A stretch of DNA of 64,000 bases from Rahnella ecdela (GCF_019049625.1 NZ_JAFMOY010000130.1:297544-361543), one strand, 5' to 3'. Positions 42,346-53,099 are shown, numbered from the stretch's first letter. A program made the numbers and translations. The notes: generated by a model from the sequence alone, not told the origin.

Positions 42346-43344
42346 TTATTCACCAAATGCAATGTGCAGATTGTAGTTGCTGAGCGTCAGTTCGGTGATG
42401 CCTTGCAGATAATCCTGGCGCATCGACGGACGGTAAGTCAGCTGCGGCATATGCTGCGCGGGAATGTGCCGCTGACAAAGCGCGGGCAGTTCTGGCAGCA
42501 GCGCTTCACTGATCTTTGGACCGGAAAGCGCTATGGTTGCAGGATTGATAATCGCCGTCAGCGAGACAATCACTTTCGCCATTTCTTCGGCGACCGGCAG
42601 CTTATCCAACCCTTCAAACGGCAGATTTGAGACTTCTCCGGCAAACTGGCTGGCGCCCTGTAATACCTGACCATTAATCACCATGCCACAGCCCAGACAA
42701 GGCACCTCCGGCTTAAAGAGATACGCCACCGGCGCGGTGATGCCCGCACAACTGCTGCGATAAAAACCCCACGCGGTATAGTTCATGTCGTTATCCGCCT
42801 GAACATAAATTCCGAACCGTTCACGCAGTTGCTGCTCCACCGCGACACCGGCAAATGCACTGATATCACAGGTCGCCACGGTTCCCTTCACCACTACGCC
42901 CGGCAGACCAATGCCCAGCGCTTTGATGTCAGGATAATCAGCAATCAGGCTGCCAATTTGCTGATAAAACGTTGCCAGCGTCAGCGGTAAAAAACGGATT
43001 TCACCCTGCGCCAGACTTTCACCGGTGGCTGAGTTTACTGACCAGACAATCTGCGCGGCGGCGTCACTGCCCTGCGCGTAAATGCTGAGCACTGAGAAAT
43101 AATCCGGGTTATACGCATAGCGTTGCGCCGGTCGTCCGCCGCGTGAAACTTCCAGCTCCAGCGCCAGCACTTCGCGCCGCTGGCTCAGGTCATTGAGCAC
43201 GGCGCCGCAGGTGGCAATACTCAGTCCGGTGGCCCCCGCCAGTTCCGCCTTTGTCGCCGATCCTAGTGATTTCAACGCATTCGTCACCAGCACGACATTG
43301 TTTATTTTCATTTCACGGGTGGTACGGTTTGAAGGAATGATCAT
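42346..43344 (-). CDS. ROK-family transcriptional regulator
   Basis: This 332-residue protein has an N-terminal winged helix (NALKSLGSATKAELAGATGLSIATCGAVL) and a ROK domain: GIGLPGVVVKG, ADNDMNYTAWGF. A zinc motif near CLGCGMVINGQV resembles the GHx-CxCGxxGC region, with fewer cysteines than usual, so zinc binding may be altered. ATG 43344 follows CCGAGG. It likely represses the MFS/ybjI unit through the palindrome at 42285. Confidence 0.85.
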   Translation of the reverse strand: MIIPSNRTTREMKINNVVLVTNALKSLGSATKAELAGATGLSIATCGAVLNDLSQRREVLALELEVSRGGRPAQRYAYNPDYFSVLSIYAQGSDAAAQIVWSVNSATGESLAQGEIRFLPLTLATFYQQIGSLIADYPDIKALGIGLPGVVVKGTVATCDISAFAGVAVEQQLRERFGIYVQADNDMNYTAWGFYRSSCAGITAPVAYLFKPEVPCLGCGMVINGQVLQGASQFAGEVSNLPFEGLDKLPVAEEMAKVIVSLTAIINPATIALSGPKISEALLPELPALCQRHIPAQHMPQLTYRPSMRQDYLQGITELTLSNYNLHIAFGE

Positions 43345-43482
43345 GGGGCCTCGGGAATGCGGGTAAGAATTGGGAGGTAATTTAGCACAAAGTGAAAAAA
43401 GGCTATGGTTATGAAAAGACAAAAGTCAGCATGCACAGAAATAAGCATCTTTAAAATGAGTTCATCTTCAGGGGAGGTATCT

Positions 43483-43890
43483 ATGATTTCTCACATCTGT
43501 ATCGGCGTTAATGATTTCAGGCGGGCTTTTACTTTCTATTCAGCAGTGATGGCAGAACTGGGTCATGTGCTGAAGTTCTGCGACGCGGAAAAACCCTGGG
43601 CGGCGTGGATGGCACCTTGCGCGCCAAGGCCGTTGTTTGTTATCGGCCAGCCTCATGACGGCGGAACAGCCAGTGCGGGTAACGGTCAGATGGTGGCATT
43701 ACTGGCAGAGCGGCGTGATACCGTAGACCAGATCTACCAGTTCGCGATGGCAAACGGCGCGACAGATGAAGGCGCACCGGGACTACGTCCGCATTATCAT
43801 GCGGATTACTACGGTGCCTATTTTCGGGATGCCGATGGCAATAAGGTATGTATTTGTTGTCATCATCCTGAGTCCCTTTCGCCCCTTTAG
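43483..43890 (+). CDS. VOC/glyoxalase-family protein
   Basis: This 135-residue vicinal oxygen chelate protein begins MISHICIGVNDFRRAFTFYS (first metal-ligand His), with a C-terminal YYGAYFRDADGNKVCICCHH that carries the usual FxDPDGN-like motif. ATG 43483 follows a very good GGGGAGG site; an earlier in-frame start at 43405 has none. Function within the superfamily (lyase, resistance protein or dioxygenase) is not determined. It overlaps the convergent serine hydrolase by 4 bp. Confidence 0.85.
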   Translation: MISHICIGVNDFRRAFTFYSAVMAELGHVLKFCDAEKPWAAWMAPCAPRPLFVIGQPHDGGTASAGNGQMVALLAERRDTVDQIYQFAMANGATDEGAPGLRPHYHADYYGAYFRDADGNKVCICCHHPESLSPL

Positions 43891-44774
43891 CCGAAGTTCT
43901 GTACCCACCTGCCCAGCTCTGTTTCGGCCACGCCTTCGTGATGCCCGTCAGTGAAGCATGCGCCGGTCACGGGTTCAGGGAGATCCGGGAAGTGATAGAC
44001 CGCGTTCACGCACGACGGGCCGCCGCCTGAATGACCTGCGGAGCGCCCGGCGTTCCCCATTGCTCCGCTCATCAGTCCAAGGGCGTAACCGCATTCTGTC
44101 CACGGGCGACCTTCGAGCGCGCCGCCAAGCGGAATGGTGACCTGCATTTCAGCCATTGACGCGGCATTCAGGAGTTTACCGCTGAATAATCCGTGCAGCA
44201 GTCTTGCCGCATCGCGCACATTTCCCGCCAGACAGCCGTGATATACCCAGCCCGGAGGGTATTTTCCGGCGGCTTCACAGTGTAGCTGTGCGAACTCCTC
44301 GCGTGTGGTGACAGGCGCGATGCTGGTCAGCCCGAGCGGTGTCGTGACGATATCAGCCACCAGTTGCGCAAAACTCAGCCCGGATGCCGCTTCAATGTGT
44401 TCGCGGGCCAGCATGTAGCCGATATTGGAATAAGCCCACCCCGCGCCCGGCGCAAACAACATGCCTTTGGCTAACGCGGCATTGAGTAATTTTTCTCGCG
44501 ACCAGGGATCTTCTCCCGCGGCGACAGCGTCGTGATACTCTTTCAGTGCGCCGTAATCCGGCAAACCGGCGGTGTGATTGAGCAGTTGTCGCAGCGTGTA
44601 AGCCTCGCCATTAATGCAGCTATCAAAATCCACAGCCCCGTTTTCACTGAGTTTCAGCGCGCAAATAGCGATCACTGTTTTCGTGAAGCTCCAGTAAGGA
44701 AAACGGGCTTGCATATCGCCTTCTGCCCTTTCTTCGCCGGAGGCTGAAATACAATAAGAATGGAAATTCTGCAT
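43887..44774 (-). CDS. Serine hydrolase, beta-lactamase/class C type
   Basis: This 295-residue protein has the SxxK motif in FPYWSFTKTVIA, a LLNHTAGLPDYG segment, the YxN motif in WAYSNIGYML and a late HSGGGPS motif in place of KTG. There is no clear signal peptide, so a cytoplasmic esterase or peptidase is more likely than an antibiotic-hydrolysing enzyme. ATG 44774 follows GAGG; 44789 is an alternative. Isolated gene. Confidence 0.85.
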   Translation of the reverse strand: MQNFHSYCISASGEERAEGDMQARFPYWSFTKTVIAICALKLSENGAVDFDSCINGEAYTLRQLLNHTAGLPDYGALKEYHDAVAAGEDPWSREKLLNAALAKGMLFAPGAGWAYSNIGYMLAREHIEAASGLSFAQLVADIVTTPLGLTSIAPVTTREEFAQLHCEAAGKYPPGWVYHGCLAGNVRDAARLLHGLFSGKLLNAASMAEMQVTIPLGGALEGRPWTECGYALGLMSGAMGNAGRSAGHSGGGPSCVNAVYHFPDLPEPVTGACFTDGHHEGVAETELGRWVQNFG

Positions 44775-44827
44775 GGCGGACCTCATCACATTAAAGAAAA
44801 CGGGCGCTGTTTAAAGCGCCCGCCGGA

Positions 44828-45559
44828 TCACAATACTTTACTCAAAAATTCGCGGGTTCGCGGATTTTCCGGTGCAGTAAACAGTTGCGCCGGTGGCCCC
44901 TGTTCCTGAATCACCCCCTGATCGATAAACACCACGCGGTCGGCCACTTCACGGGCGAAGCCCATTTCGTGCGTCACTATCACCATCGTCATACCTTCGA
45001 GCGCCAGCTGCTTCATGACTGCCAGCACTTCGCCGACCAGTTCCGGATCCAGCGCCGATGTCGGTTCGTCGAAAAGAATGATCGAAGGTTCCATCGCCAG
45101 CGCACGGGCAATCGCCACGCGCTGTTGCTGACCGCCGGATAAACTGGAAGGCCAGGCATCGATTTTGTCGATCAGCCCGACTTTTTGCAGCAGCTTTTCG
45201 GCACGCATTACCGCTTCGGCTTTCGATAAACCCTTCAGCGACATCGGCGCCATAATCAGGTTTTCCAGCACGGTCATGTGCGGGAACAGATTAAAGCGCT
45301 GGAACACCATGCCGACGCCGGAACGCAGCGCATTCAGGTTAGTTTTCGGATCGTGCACTGCAAAACCGTTCACCACCACTTCGCCACCGTTGGGCTTTTC
45401 CAGCGCATTCAGGCAGCGCAGAAATGTGCTTTTACCCGAGCCGGAAGGACCGATTATGCACACCACTTCTTTCTCTGCGATGTCGCAGGAAATGCCGCGC
45501 AACACGTGGGTTTCACCAAACTGTTTCTGTAAATCCTTAACGTGAATCACTTTTGCCAA
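44828..45559 (-). CDS. Polar amino acid ABC transporter, ATPase
   Basis: This 243-residue PAAT-type ATPase has Walker [25 protein letters not shown], signature [15 protein letters not shown], Walker [15 protein letters not shown] and H-loop [15 protein letters not shown]. It closely resembles GlnQ/HisP-type proteins. It overlaps the permease gene by 23 bp and is third in the operon. Confidence 0.92.
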   Translation of the reverse strand: MAKVIHVKDLQKQFGETHVLRGISCDIAEKEVVCIIGPSGSGKSTFLRCLNALEKPNGGEVVVNGFAVHDPKTNLNALRSGVGMVFQRFNLFPHMTVLENLIMAPMSLKGLSKAEAVMRAEKLLQKVGLIDKIDAWPSSLSGGQQQRVAIARALAMEPSIILFDEPTSALDPELVGEVLAVMKQLALEGMTMVIVTHEMGFAREVADRVVFIDQGVIQEQGPPAQLFTAPENPRTREFLSKVL

Positions 45560-46301
45560 ACCTCTTTTCCATGTGTTGAACCAGCAGCGAGAGCAGGAAA
45601 GTCAGAACCCAGTAAACCAGTGAAATGGTCAGGTAGGGTTCCCAGTAGGTGGCGTAAGCGCCGGAAACGGTACGCGCGGCATACGCCAGATCCGCCAGGC
45701 CAATCGCCGAAGCCAGCGAGGAATCTTTCACAATCGCGATGGCGTTATTACCCAACGGCGGCAGAATACGGCGAAACGCCTGCGGCAGGATAACCTTACG
45801 CATCGTTTTACCCCAGCCCATGCCCAGCGCGCGGGAAGCTTCCATCTGCCCGTTGTCGATAGACTGAATACCGGCACGGAAAATCTCGGAAACATACGCT
45901 CCGGCGTTGAGGGTGATCGCCACCACGCAGGATAAGAATGCGCCGTAATCTGAGCGCAGCGCTCGGGCGAAATCCGAAGACATCAGGCCGTTCGCCACTA
46001 AGATGCCGTCGCGCGGATTAATAAACAGCGGCACTAGGGCGAAGTGAACCACCATGATCTGCACAAACAGCGGCGTACCACGAAAAGCACTGACGTAAAT
46101 GCGCACCGGCCATTGCACGGCAAAACGCAGTACGTGTTTCCACGGGCCGTCGTCGGCGCGGGCCATCCGTCCCAGCCCCAGCAGCAGGCCCCAGGTGGTG
46201 CCTAAAATCACACAAATAATGGTGCATTTGATGGTCATCAGCGCGCCCTGTACAAACAGAGGCGCATATTCTGAGATTATCTCCCAGCGAAATCCGGTCA
46301 T
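45537..46301 (-). CDS. Polar amino acid ABC transporter, permease
   Basis: This 254-residue His/Glu/Gln-type permease has an N-terminal [19 protein letters not shown], the FRGTPLFVQ motif, and the EAA-loop motif [35 protein letters not shown]. About five membrane segments. Only one permease gene is present, so it would act as a homodimer. Confidence 0.92.
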   Translation of the reverse strand: MTGFRWEIISEYAPLFVQGALMTIKCTIICVILGTTWGLLLGLGRMARADDGPWKHVLRFAVQWPVRIYVSAFRGTPLFVQIMVVHFALVPLFINPRDGILVANGLMSSDFARALRSDYGAFLSCVVAITLNAGAYVSEIFRAGIQSIDNGQMEASRALGMGWGKTMRKVILPQAFRRILPPLGNNAIAIVKDSSLASAIGLADLAYAARTVSGAYATYWEPYLTISLVYWVLTFLLSLLVQHMEKRFGKSDSR

Positions 46302-46361
46302 ACCTGTCCTTGTTCAGAGGCGTTTTACCGCCCCTGATTAACGTTGTTCTGGTTGGGAATA

Positions 46362-47129
46362 TTACTCAGCTGGAAGTGTTGGAACGTTCTTATCAAACCA
46401 GGTTTCGTAGATTTTGGCGTAGGTGCCGTCAGCCACGATCTTCTTCAGACCGGCATTGATTTTACCCAGCAGCTCGATGTTGTCTTTGGCAACCGCAATA
46501 CCGAAATACTGACGTTCGAATTTCGCGTCCGGCACCAGTTTAAGCGCTTTTTCCGGATGGGATTTGATGTAGTACTTCACCACGCCTACGTCGCCAACAG
46601 CCGCGCCGATACCGTCTTCTGCCAGTTCCTGCAACATCAGCGGGGTATTATCAAAACGTTTGATGTCGGTGCTGTTCTTGCCCAGTTCATTGGAGACCAC
46701 AATGTCGCCGGTGCTGGAGTTCACTACACCCACTTTCTGACCTTTCAGCGCAGCCACAGAATCCACTTTGGAATCTTCAGGCACCACGATGGACTGTTCT
46801 GCCGGGAAATACGGCGAGGAGAAAGCCACCATCGCTTTACGTTTATCGGTAATGGTGATGCCGGAAATAATGATGTCACGGTCACCGGAATTCAGCGTCG
46901 CAAAAATCCCTTCCCACGGCGTGTTAACCAGTTTGATGTCAAAATCTTCGGCTTTGGCGATGGCTTTGATGATGTCGATATCAAAACCTTCCAGCTGTTT
47001 CTGACTGTTTTCATATTCGAACGGACGGTATGTTCCGCCGGAACCGACGACGTACGTGGTCTGCGCGGCATAAGCAGATGTGATTAATGAAGAAAGCAGG
47101 CACCCGGTGAAAATTAACGACTTAAGCAT
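46362..47129 (-). CDS. Polar amino acid ABC transporter, periplasmic binding protein
   Basis: This 255-residue SBP_bac_3 family protein has a signal peptide (MLKSLIFTGCLLSSLITSAYA) and binding-protein motifs GTYRPFEY, LEGFDIDIIKAIAK and RDIIISGITITDKRK. ATG 47129 is preferred because GGGAG is 5 nt upstream. It is GlnH-like in layout, so glutamine, or another polar amino acid, is the likely ligand. First gene of the operon. Confidence 0.9.
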   Translation of the reverse strand: MLKSLIFTGCLLSSLITSAYAAQTTYVVGSGGTYRPFEYENSQKQLEGFDIDIIKAIAKAEDFDIKLVNTPWEGIFATLNSGDRDIIISGITITDKRKAMVAFSSPYFPAEQSIVVPEDSKVDSVAALKGQKVGVVNSSTGDIVVSNELGKNSTDIKRFDNTPLMLQELAEDGIGAAVGDVGVVKYYIKSHPEKALKLVPDAKFERQYFGIAVAKDNIELLGKINAGLKKIVADGTYAKIYETWFDKNVPTLPAE

Positions 47130-47216
47130 GGTCACTCCCGTTTGATTGTTATTTTATGCAATTAATTTGCATAAAAATACACAAATTGACGAAGTGCTTC
47201 AACTGAAAGTTGTCGC

Positions 47217-48122
47217 TTACGAGACATTTGGAACATCTGTTCCAAACGCCTGTTTCAGCCTGTCGATAAACAAACGCGTTTTGAAATTAACGTGTTTCGC
47301 GGTGGGCGTAATGGCATGTAAAGGCAATGCCGGGCAAGTGTAAGCTGGCAATACCGGCACCAGTGTTCCCTCCGCCAGCGCTCTGGCGAAAACGAAATCA
47401 GGGCCATACACAATACCCGTACCGCACAACGCCACGTCGAGCATCACGGCGGTATTATTCGCCAGAAAACGGCAGCGGCAGTCCAGCGAAACAGGCTGGC
47501 CCTGTTCATTGACAAAACTCCAGGGCTGCGCCGTGACCGCGCCGATATAACCGAGCAGCTGATGTGTTTGCAAGTCTGAGGGTCTTTCCGGCATTCCCGC
47601 TTTTGCCAGATAGTCTGGCGAAGCGCAGGCCATCAGGCGATAGTCAGTTATCTTACGGGCAACCTGATCCGAATCCGGCAACGTCCCGATCCTGACGGCA
47701 ATATCGACGCCCTCTTCAACCAGACTGACAAAGCGATCCTGCAACTGCAAAGCGACCTCTATTTCAGGAAAATCCGCCATAAATTTCGCGATAACTGGCC
47801 CAAGATACATTGAGCCAAACGTGACAGGTGCGGCAATGCGCAATGCGCCACGCGGCGTAGTTTGCCGATCAGCGGCTTCTTCATTAGCTTGTTCCAGCGC
47901 CTCGAGAATATGTTTGCTGCGAACGAAATACGCCTGCCCCGCATCGGTCAGGTTCAGTTTGTGCGTGGTGCGCTCAATCAACCTGACCGAAAGTGACTTT
48001 TCCAGCGTGGAAAGATACCGACCCGCCATGACGGCAGAAAGACCGAAACGCCTTCCCGCAGCAGCTATGCTGCCTTCTTCGACGGCACTTACAAACACCG
48101 ACAAGCTCATAAAACGATCCAT
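47217..48122 (-). CDS. LysR-family regulator
   Basis: This 301-residue LTTR has the HTH SLSVFVSAVEEGSIAAAGRRFGLSA and a C-terminal effector domain (LRIAAPVTFGSMYLGPVIAKFM, VDIAVRIGTLPDS). The GSMYLGP segment is typical of the CrgA/PtxR-type group. It is divergent from an alpha/beta hydrolase, with a 131-bp promoter gap, and most likely regulates it. Confidence 0.92.
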   Translation of the reverse strand: MDRFMSLSVFVSAVEEGSIAAAGRRFGLSAVMAGRYLSTLEKSLSVRLIERTTHKLNLTDAGQAYFVRSKHILEALEQANEEAADRQTTPRGALRIAAPVTFGSMYLGPVIAKFMADFPEIEVALQLQDRFVSLVEEGVDIAVRIGTLPDSDQVARKITDYRLMACASPDYLAKAGMPERPSDLQTHQLLGYIGAVTAQPWSFVNEQGQPVSLDCRCRFLANNTAVMLDVALCGTGIVYGPDFVFARALAEGTLVPVLPAYTCPALPLHAITPTAKHVNFKTRLFIDRLKQAFGTDVPNVS

Positions 48123-48253
48123 GACGCCTCACTTTGTGTGTACTTTGAGTTAATACACTACAGATAATTTAGCCTGTTCAACATTTTAATGTCACAGGAG
48201 AAAATAGTCATAAAGCGGCTGACTTCCGGACGCGACTTCAAAGAGAATAACTC

Positions 48254-49066
48254 ATGAAAATGTTAATCAACGGCATCAATCTGAACGTTAAAGACACACA
48301 AAAAGGTGAAACGGCGCTGATATTTCAGCATTTCTGGGGCGGGTCTTCGCGCACCTGGGATGACGTGGTGGCGCGACTGCGTGACACATTCCGCTGTATC
48401 ACGCTGGATGCCCGCGGCGCGGGAGGATCTGACGCGCCCGCAAAAGGTTACCGGACACAGGATCATGCAGATGATGTCCGGGGTGTGATCGCCGCGCTCG
48501 GCCTGAAACGCTATGTTCTGGTCGGGCACTCGATGGGCGGTAAAGCGGCGCAGTTGCTGGCGTCAGAACGTCCGCTGGGACTGGAAGGTCTGGTGTTGGT
48601 CGCATCGTCACCGCTGTCACCGATGAATTTTCCGCAGGAACAACGCGAGCAAATGAAAAGTACATATATCAGCCGTGAAGCCGTTATCTGGACGTTGGAA
48701 AATGTACTCACCGGCACCCCGGTTGCAGCTGTCCAACGTGAACAGCTGATCGCCGATGCGCTGCGAATGAGCCCGCAGGCGATCAGCGGATGGACTGACA
48801 CCGGCATGGCAGAAGATCTTCACCACCACGCCGCACAGATCAACGTGCCGGTAGCGATTGTGGCGGGGGAACTGGACCGTGTTGATCCTATTGACGTCGT
48901 GAAGACGCACATCATTGCGAGCTATCCTTCTGCGGATGTACATTTTCTGGCCGGGTTTGGACATTTATTACCGGTCGAAGCGCCGGAGCAAGTGGCGGCG
49001 ATCGTCCGGGATTTTGTCACCAAAACGGCTCAACGCAGACAGCAGACTCCTCCGAGTTCCCTGTAA
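48254..49066 (+). CDS. Alpha/beta hydrolase
   Basis: This 270-residue hydrolase has FQHFWGGSSRTW (oxyanion region), LDARGAGGSDAP, nucleophile elbow VGHSMGGKAAQ with catalytic Ser, acid in GELDRVDPID and His in FGHLLPVEAPE. No signal peptide. It lies opposite a LysR gene. It might be an esterase, lactonase or C-C hydrolase; the substrate is unknown. Confidence 0.88.
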   Translation: MKMLINGINLNVKDTQKGETALIFQHFWGGSSRTWDDVVARLRDTFRCITLDARGAGGSDAPAKGYRTQDHADDVRGVIAALGLKRYVLVGHSMGGKAAQLLASERPLGLEGLVLVASSPLSPMNFPQEQREQMKSTYISREAVIWTLENVLTGTPVAAVQREQLIADALRMSPQAISGWTDTGMAEDLHHHAAQINVPVAIVAGELDRVDPIDVVKTHIIASYPSADVHFLAGFGHLLPVEAPEQVAAIVRDFVTKTAQRRQQTPPSSL

Positions 49067-49143
49067 GAACGTTCATCTCTTCGGTGGGATCGGGTATATT
49101 GGAACGCAGATCACAAAAATCCCTTAAAGGAAGACGTCGCATT

Positions 49144-49941
49144 ATGAGTTATCGCTTCACCCTGGCTGCTGTGGCAGCCGTTTTAGCCCTGACAGGATGC
49201 GCAAAAACGAAAACCGCCGACCAGGCACCGGCTTTCGATTTTGGCTCGACGCGCCTGACCGTAGCGCACGTCCCGACGAAAACCGATGATGGCACTAAAC
49301 TGTATGTCACCATCGATGACAAAGATGCCGGTGCGCTGGGAACCGGCGAAAGCCTGGAAGTCCAGCTTCCGGAAGGTAAACATAAAGTCGGCGGCTATGC
49401 CCGTTCACTGATTGGCCGCGTCACCATCGCGCCGGTCGACGTGGCGACATCGCGCGATGTCGTCAGCCATGTGACCTATTCTGTGGCGAATCTCAAACCG
49501 ACGTTCCTGGTTCGCGCATCAACGCCAGTACCGAAACCGAAGTCAGAATCGATTCCGGCAGAACCGGTTCCGTCGCTGCCGAAAGACATTGAAGCACCGG
49601 CAACTGCCGAACAGTCGCAGGCTTCAGCTGTACCGGCCAACGCAGCAACGGAAGCGGCTCCGGCGACGCAAACTGTCGCACCGGCAGCCACTCAGCAGAC
49701 GTCTGCAACCGCTGCAGCGTCGACAACGACCGGAACGCCTGCAACACCTGCGACCCAGCCGACGCAAACCGTTACGCCTGCGACACCGGCAGCGACTCAG
49801 CAGACACAAACTGCCGCGCCAGCCACGCAGACACCAGCCGTTACCGAGCTGACGCCAACCACTTCGTCGCAAACCTCACAAGCGACGCAGGGTTCGACCA
49901 CGCCGGATATCACTGACCTGACTTCCGCGCCGCAAGCGTAA
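49144..49941 (+). CDS. Lipoprotein with long Ala/Pro/Thr/Gln-rich tail
   Basis: This 265-residue lipoprotein has a signal peptide with lipobox ALTGC (Cys near residue 19), a globular N-terminal half (residues about 30-125, with YVTIDDKDAGALGTGE and VQLPEGKHKVGGYAR), and a low-complexity tail of about 130 residues rich in Ala, Thr, Pro and Gln (repeated AT/PAT/TQQT units). The tail may span the periplasm or peptidoglycan. The start ATG 49144 gives the clean signal peptide. Function unknown. Confidence 0.75.
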   Translation: MSYRFTLAAVAAVLALTGCAKTKTADQAPAFDFGSTRLTVAHVPTKTDDGTKLYVTIDDKDAGALGTGESLEVQLPEGKHKVGGYARSLIGRVTIAPVDVATSRDVVSHVTYSVANLKPTFLVRASTPVPKPKSESIPAEPVPSLPKDIEAPATAEQSQASAVPANAATEAAPATQTVAPAATQQTSATAAASTTTGTPATPATQPTQTVTPATPAATQQTQTAAPATQTPAVTELTPTTSSQTSQATQGSTTPDITDLTSAPQA

Positions 49942-49949
49942 TCCGTTTC

Positions 49950-49980
49950 CCCCGCCGGTATATAAGATCCTCCGGCGGGG
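49950..49980. terminator. GC-rich stem between convergent lipoprotein and kup genes
   Basis: CCCCGCCGG and CCGGCGGGG form a 9-bp stem with a 13-nt loop. There is no T-run on either side, so termination strength is doubtful. Confidence 0.5.
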
Positions 49981-49987
49981 ATAATCC

Positions 49988-51862
49988 TCAGAATTTCACC
50001 ACCGCACCCAGCTCAATCACCCTGTTCGGCGGAATATGATAATGCTCAGGCGCACGCAAAGAGTTGCGCTGCAAAACCTGAAACAGTTTCCCGCGCGCTT
50101 TTAAGTACCACGGCCGGGGTTCGCCCAGTGTAAACGTATCCCGTGACATAAAGAACGACGTCTCATTCATCGTGCATTTCAGCCCTTCCAGCCCGCAGCG
50201 GTAGAGAATATCCGTCACGTTCGGCGTTTCCCGCCAGCCATAACTGGCAATGACCCGCCAGAATGCCGGTGAGAGCTGTTCAATCGTCACCCTTTTCACG
50301 TTATGAACGTACGGCACGTCCTCAGTCACCACCGTCAGCAGCACCACACGCTCGTGCAAAATTTTGTTGTGCTTAAGATTATGCAGCAGCACCAGCGGTA
50401 CTTCATATTGCCCGCGAGACATGACCACCGCCGTGCCCGGCACGCGTTTCGGCGGCGCTTTTTCCAGTGAGGCGATAAGCGCCTCAAGCGCTTCCGGATC
50501 CTGTCGCAGGCGGCGCAGCAGGCGCGAACGCTCGGTTTTCCATGTGAGCATAATCAGCAGAATGGTCACCCCGATGGCTACCGGCAGCCAGCCGCCGGAG
50601 AACAGTTTGGTCAGGTTGGCAGCAAACAGCGGCACGTCAATGAAAAGCAATACCGCCATCATCAGCCCGCCAGCCCAGGTTTTCCATCCCCAGTTTTTGA
50701 CCATCACAATGCCAATCAGTACCGAAGTAATAACCATTGTGCCGGTGACCACAATCCCGTAGGCCGACGCCAGATTGCTGGAATGTTTAAAGCTGACGAT
50801 GGCAATCAGCACTGCGAAATACAGCAGCCAGTTGACCACCGGAATGTAAATCTGGCCGGATTCTTCGTCAGAGGTGTAGATGATGCGCATCGGCGGCAGA
50901 TAGCCCATACGCACGGCCTGGCGCGTCAGGGAGAACACGCCGGAAATCACCGCCTGCGAGGCAATCACCGTCGCCAGCGTGGCCAGGATCAGCAGCGGGA
51001 TCAGCGCCCAGTCAGGAGCAAGCAGGAAAAACGGATTCACAATGGCTTCGGGTTTACTGAGCAGCAGCGCGCCCTGTCCGAAGTAATTCATCACCAGCGA
51101 AGGCCCGACCAGCACAAACCAGGCAATGCGGATCGGTTTTTTACCAAAATGCCCCATGTCGGCATACAGCGCTTCGCCACCGGTCACCGACAGCACCACC
51201 ATGCCGAGAGCAAAGAACGAGACGGTTTTGAATTCCACAAAGAAATGCAGCGCCCAGTAAGGATTAAGCGCCTGCAATACATCGGGATTACGCATAATCC
51301 CGTTAATCCCCAGCGCACCGATGGTCACAAACCACAGCACCATCACCGGCGCAAAGATTTTGCCCACGCTGCCGGTGCCATTTTTCTGAATGAAAAACAG
51401 CAGCGTCAGGACGGCAATGGAAAACGGAATGATAAACCGGTCGAGCGACGGCTCAATAATCTCCAGCCCTTCAATCGCCGAAAGTACCGAAATAGCCGGA
51501 GTGATCACCCCGTCGCCATAGAAAAAGCTGCCGCCCACCAGCCCGATAAACATAATCGCCGGGATCCACCGCGGATTGAGATTGCGGATCGCCAGCGACA
51601 TCAGGGTCAGAATACCGCCCTCACCGTCGTTGTCGGCGCGCATCACGAAACTGATGTATTTCACCGACACCACCAGCATCAGGAGCCAGAAAATCAGCGA
51701 CAGAAAGCCGAATAAAGCACTTTGGGTCACGGCAATGCCTGCTTGTCCGGTCAGGCATTCACGCAGGGTATACAGCGGGCTGGTACCGATATCACCATAG
51801 ACGACACCAATACACGCCACGGTCACAGTCAGCAGCGATGATTTATTTTTTGTATGCTTCAT
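49988..51862 (-). CDS. kup: Low-affinity potassium uptake protein
   Basis: This 624-residue KUP/HAK family K+:H+ symporter has 12 membrane segments and a C-terminal cytosolic domain. It matches E. coli Kup along its length: [70 protein letters not shown] and [15 protein letters not shown] 51862 (MKHTKNKSS) places the first conserved segment as in E. coli Kup; ATGs at 51892 and 51904 are possible but add a polar leader. Monocistronic. Confidence 0.95.
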   Translation of the reverse strand: MKHTKNKSSLLTVTVACIGVVYGDIGTSPLYTLRECLTGQAGIAVTQSALFGFLSLIFWLLMLVVSVKYISFVMRADNDGEGGILTLMSLAIRNLNPRWIPAIMFIGLVGGSFFYGDGVITPAISVLSAIEGLEIIEPSLDRFIIPFSIAVLTLLFFIQKNGTGSVGKIFAPVMVLWFVTIGALGINGIMRNPDVLQALNPYWALHFFVEFKTVSFFALGMVVLSVTGGEALYADMGHFGKKPIRIAWFVLVGPSLVMNYFGQGALLLSKPEAIVNPFFLLAPDWALIPLLILATLATVIASQAVISGVFSLTRQAVRMGYLPPMRIIYTSDEESGQIYIPVVNWLLYFAVLIAIVSFKHSSNLASAYGIVVTGTMVITSVLIGIVMVKNWGWKTWAGGLMMAVLLFIDVPLFAANLTKLFSGGWLPVAIGVTILLIMLTWKTERSRLLRRLRQDPEALEALIASLEKAPPKRVPGTAVVMSRGQYEVPLVLLHNLKHNKILHERVVLLTVVTEDVPYVHNVKRVTIEQLSPAFWRVIASYGWRETPNVTDILYRCGLEGLKCTMNETSFFMSRDTFTLGEPRPWYLKARGKLFQVLQRNSLRAPEHYHIPPNRVIELGAVVKF

Positions 51863-52015
51863 GAGTGGCTTCACAATCTCTCGGTGCGACATGTGTCGCC
51901 CCATTCACAGAGTATAGTCGCTACATTTACTTCATTTCATTAACAAACTGTTATCTTTTGCGGCAGGGAATTCAGAATGTTGCAGGGCACTGACGGTAAC
52001 CAACGCAAGAGTAAA

Positions 52016-52038
52016 ACGGGCGAACTGATGCCGCCCGT
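52016..52038 (-). terminator. Terminator of the ydgJ-like gene
   Basis: ACGGGCG and CGCCCGT pair around a 9-nt loop. On the minus strand it is followed by TTTTAC. It lies 21 bp after the stop codon. Confidence 0.75.
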
Positions 52039-52058
52039 AAAGATGATTGCAGCGAAAA

Positions 52059-53099
52059 CTATCCGAGAGGGATCGTCTGCCCTTTTTCGGCAGAAAGCTG
52101 GCCGAGTTCGATTAATTCCATCACCGCAATGGCGTCAGCCGCGGTCACCGGATTCTGCCCTTTGCCCTGAATCGCTTCGGCGATGGCATGATAATAAGCC
52201 GGATAGTTGCCCGGTAATGTCGGGCAGACTGATGTCGTTATCTGGTCGCCTTCGGCCAGCGTCAGTACGCCATCACGCGCGTCATGACCCCAGTTTTCCG
52301 CAGGCGGACGTGCGCCCGCTTTCAGATTATCCTCCTGTGGATCCAGACCATATTTCACGTAACTTCCGCGCAGGCCGTGTACCTGAAAACGCGCAGATTC
52401 TGCCGCCACCAGCATGCTGCCGTGCAGCACAACGCGGCGCTGTGGATAAGACAGCACGGCGTGGAAGTAATCAGTCGTCTGGCCGCCGGGACGCAGTTCC
52501 GCCATATCGACCTGAATTGCCGACGGCGCGCCAAACAACTGCAAAGCCTGATCGATAATATGCGGCCCAAGATCGTACCAGATACCGCTGCCAGCCCCTT
52601 TCATCTCGCGCCAGCGCTGACGCACCTCCGGGCGGAAGCGGTCAAAATGCGATTCCAGATAGCTCACTTCACCCAGCGTTCCGTCGGCAATCAGTTTTTT
52701 CAGCGTCAGGAAATCGCTGTCCCAGCGGCGGTTATGGAATACAGAAAGCAGTAACCCTTTGGATTTCGCCAGCGCCTCAAGCTCTTGCGCCTGTGACAGT
52801 GTCACGGTAAACGGCTTATCGACGATCACATGTTTTCCGGCATTCAGTGCGGCCTGCGCCAGCGGGAAATGCGTGTCATTAGGTGTCGGGATCACAATCA
52901 GATCCAGCGTCGGGTCATCGAACAAACTTTGAGGGTCCGCCACCACCTGCATTCCCGGCCAGTCGGCATGTACTTTGCTGGCATCACTGCTTGATACCGC
53001 CGCCAGTTCCATCGCAGACGTTCCCGCAATCAGCGGGGCATGAAACGTTTTGCTGGCAAAACCGTAGCCTGCCAGCCCGACCCGAATCTTTTCACTCAT
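52059..53099 (-). CDS. ydgJ: Gfo/Idh/MocA-family dehydrogenase (YdgJ-like)
   Basis: This 346-residue NAD(P)-dependent sugar/cyclitol dehydrogenase equals E. coli YdgJ in length and resembles it throughout: VGLAGYGFASKTFHAPLI (Rossmann start), IPTPNDTHFPLAQAAL, the EKP-like catalytic VVDKPFTVT, and HFDRFRPEVRQRW. ATG 53099 is the second of two adjacent ATGs, with AGAGGA at best spacing. The operator GTAATCGATTAC at 53137 is identical to one in front of the transporter/isomerase operon at 8778, suggesting shared control by the LacI-type repressor at 5421. Confidence 0.92.
   Translation of the reverse strand: MSEKIRVGLAGYGFASKTFHAPLIAGTSAMELAAVSSSDASKVHADWPGMQVVADPQSLFDDPTLDLIVIPTPNDTHFPLAQAALNAGKHVIVDKPFTVTLSQAQELEALAKSKGLLLSVFHNRRWDSDFLTLKKLIADGTLGEVSYLESHFDRFRPEVRQRWREMKGAGSGIWYDLGPHIIDQALQLFGAPSAIQVDMAELRPGGQTTDYFHAVLSYPQRRVVLHGSMLVAAESARFQVHGLRGSYVKYGLDPQEDNLKAGARPPAENWGHDARDGVLTLAEGDQITTSVCPTLPGNYPAYYHAIAEAIQGKGQNPVTAADAIAVMELIELGQLSAEKGQTIPLG

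Noticed and set aside
50783..51715. Long plus-strand ORF opposite kup (310 codons)
   Set aside because: The opposite strand encodes Kup in full. The shadow ORF is His/Arg/Gln-rich with no domain or ribosome site, as is common opposite GC-rich genes.
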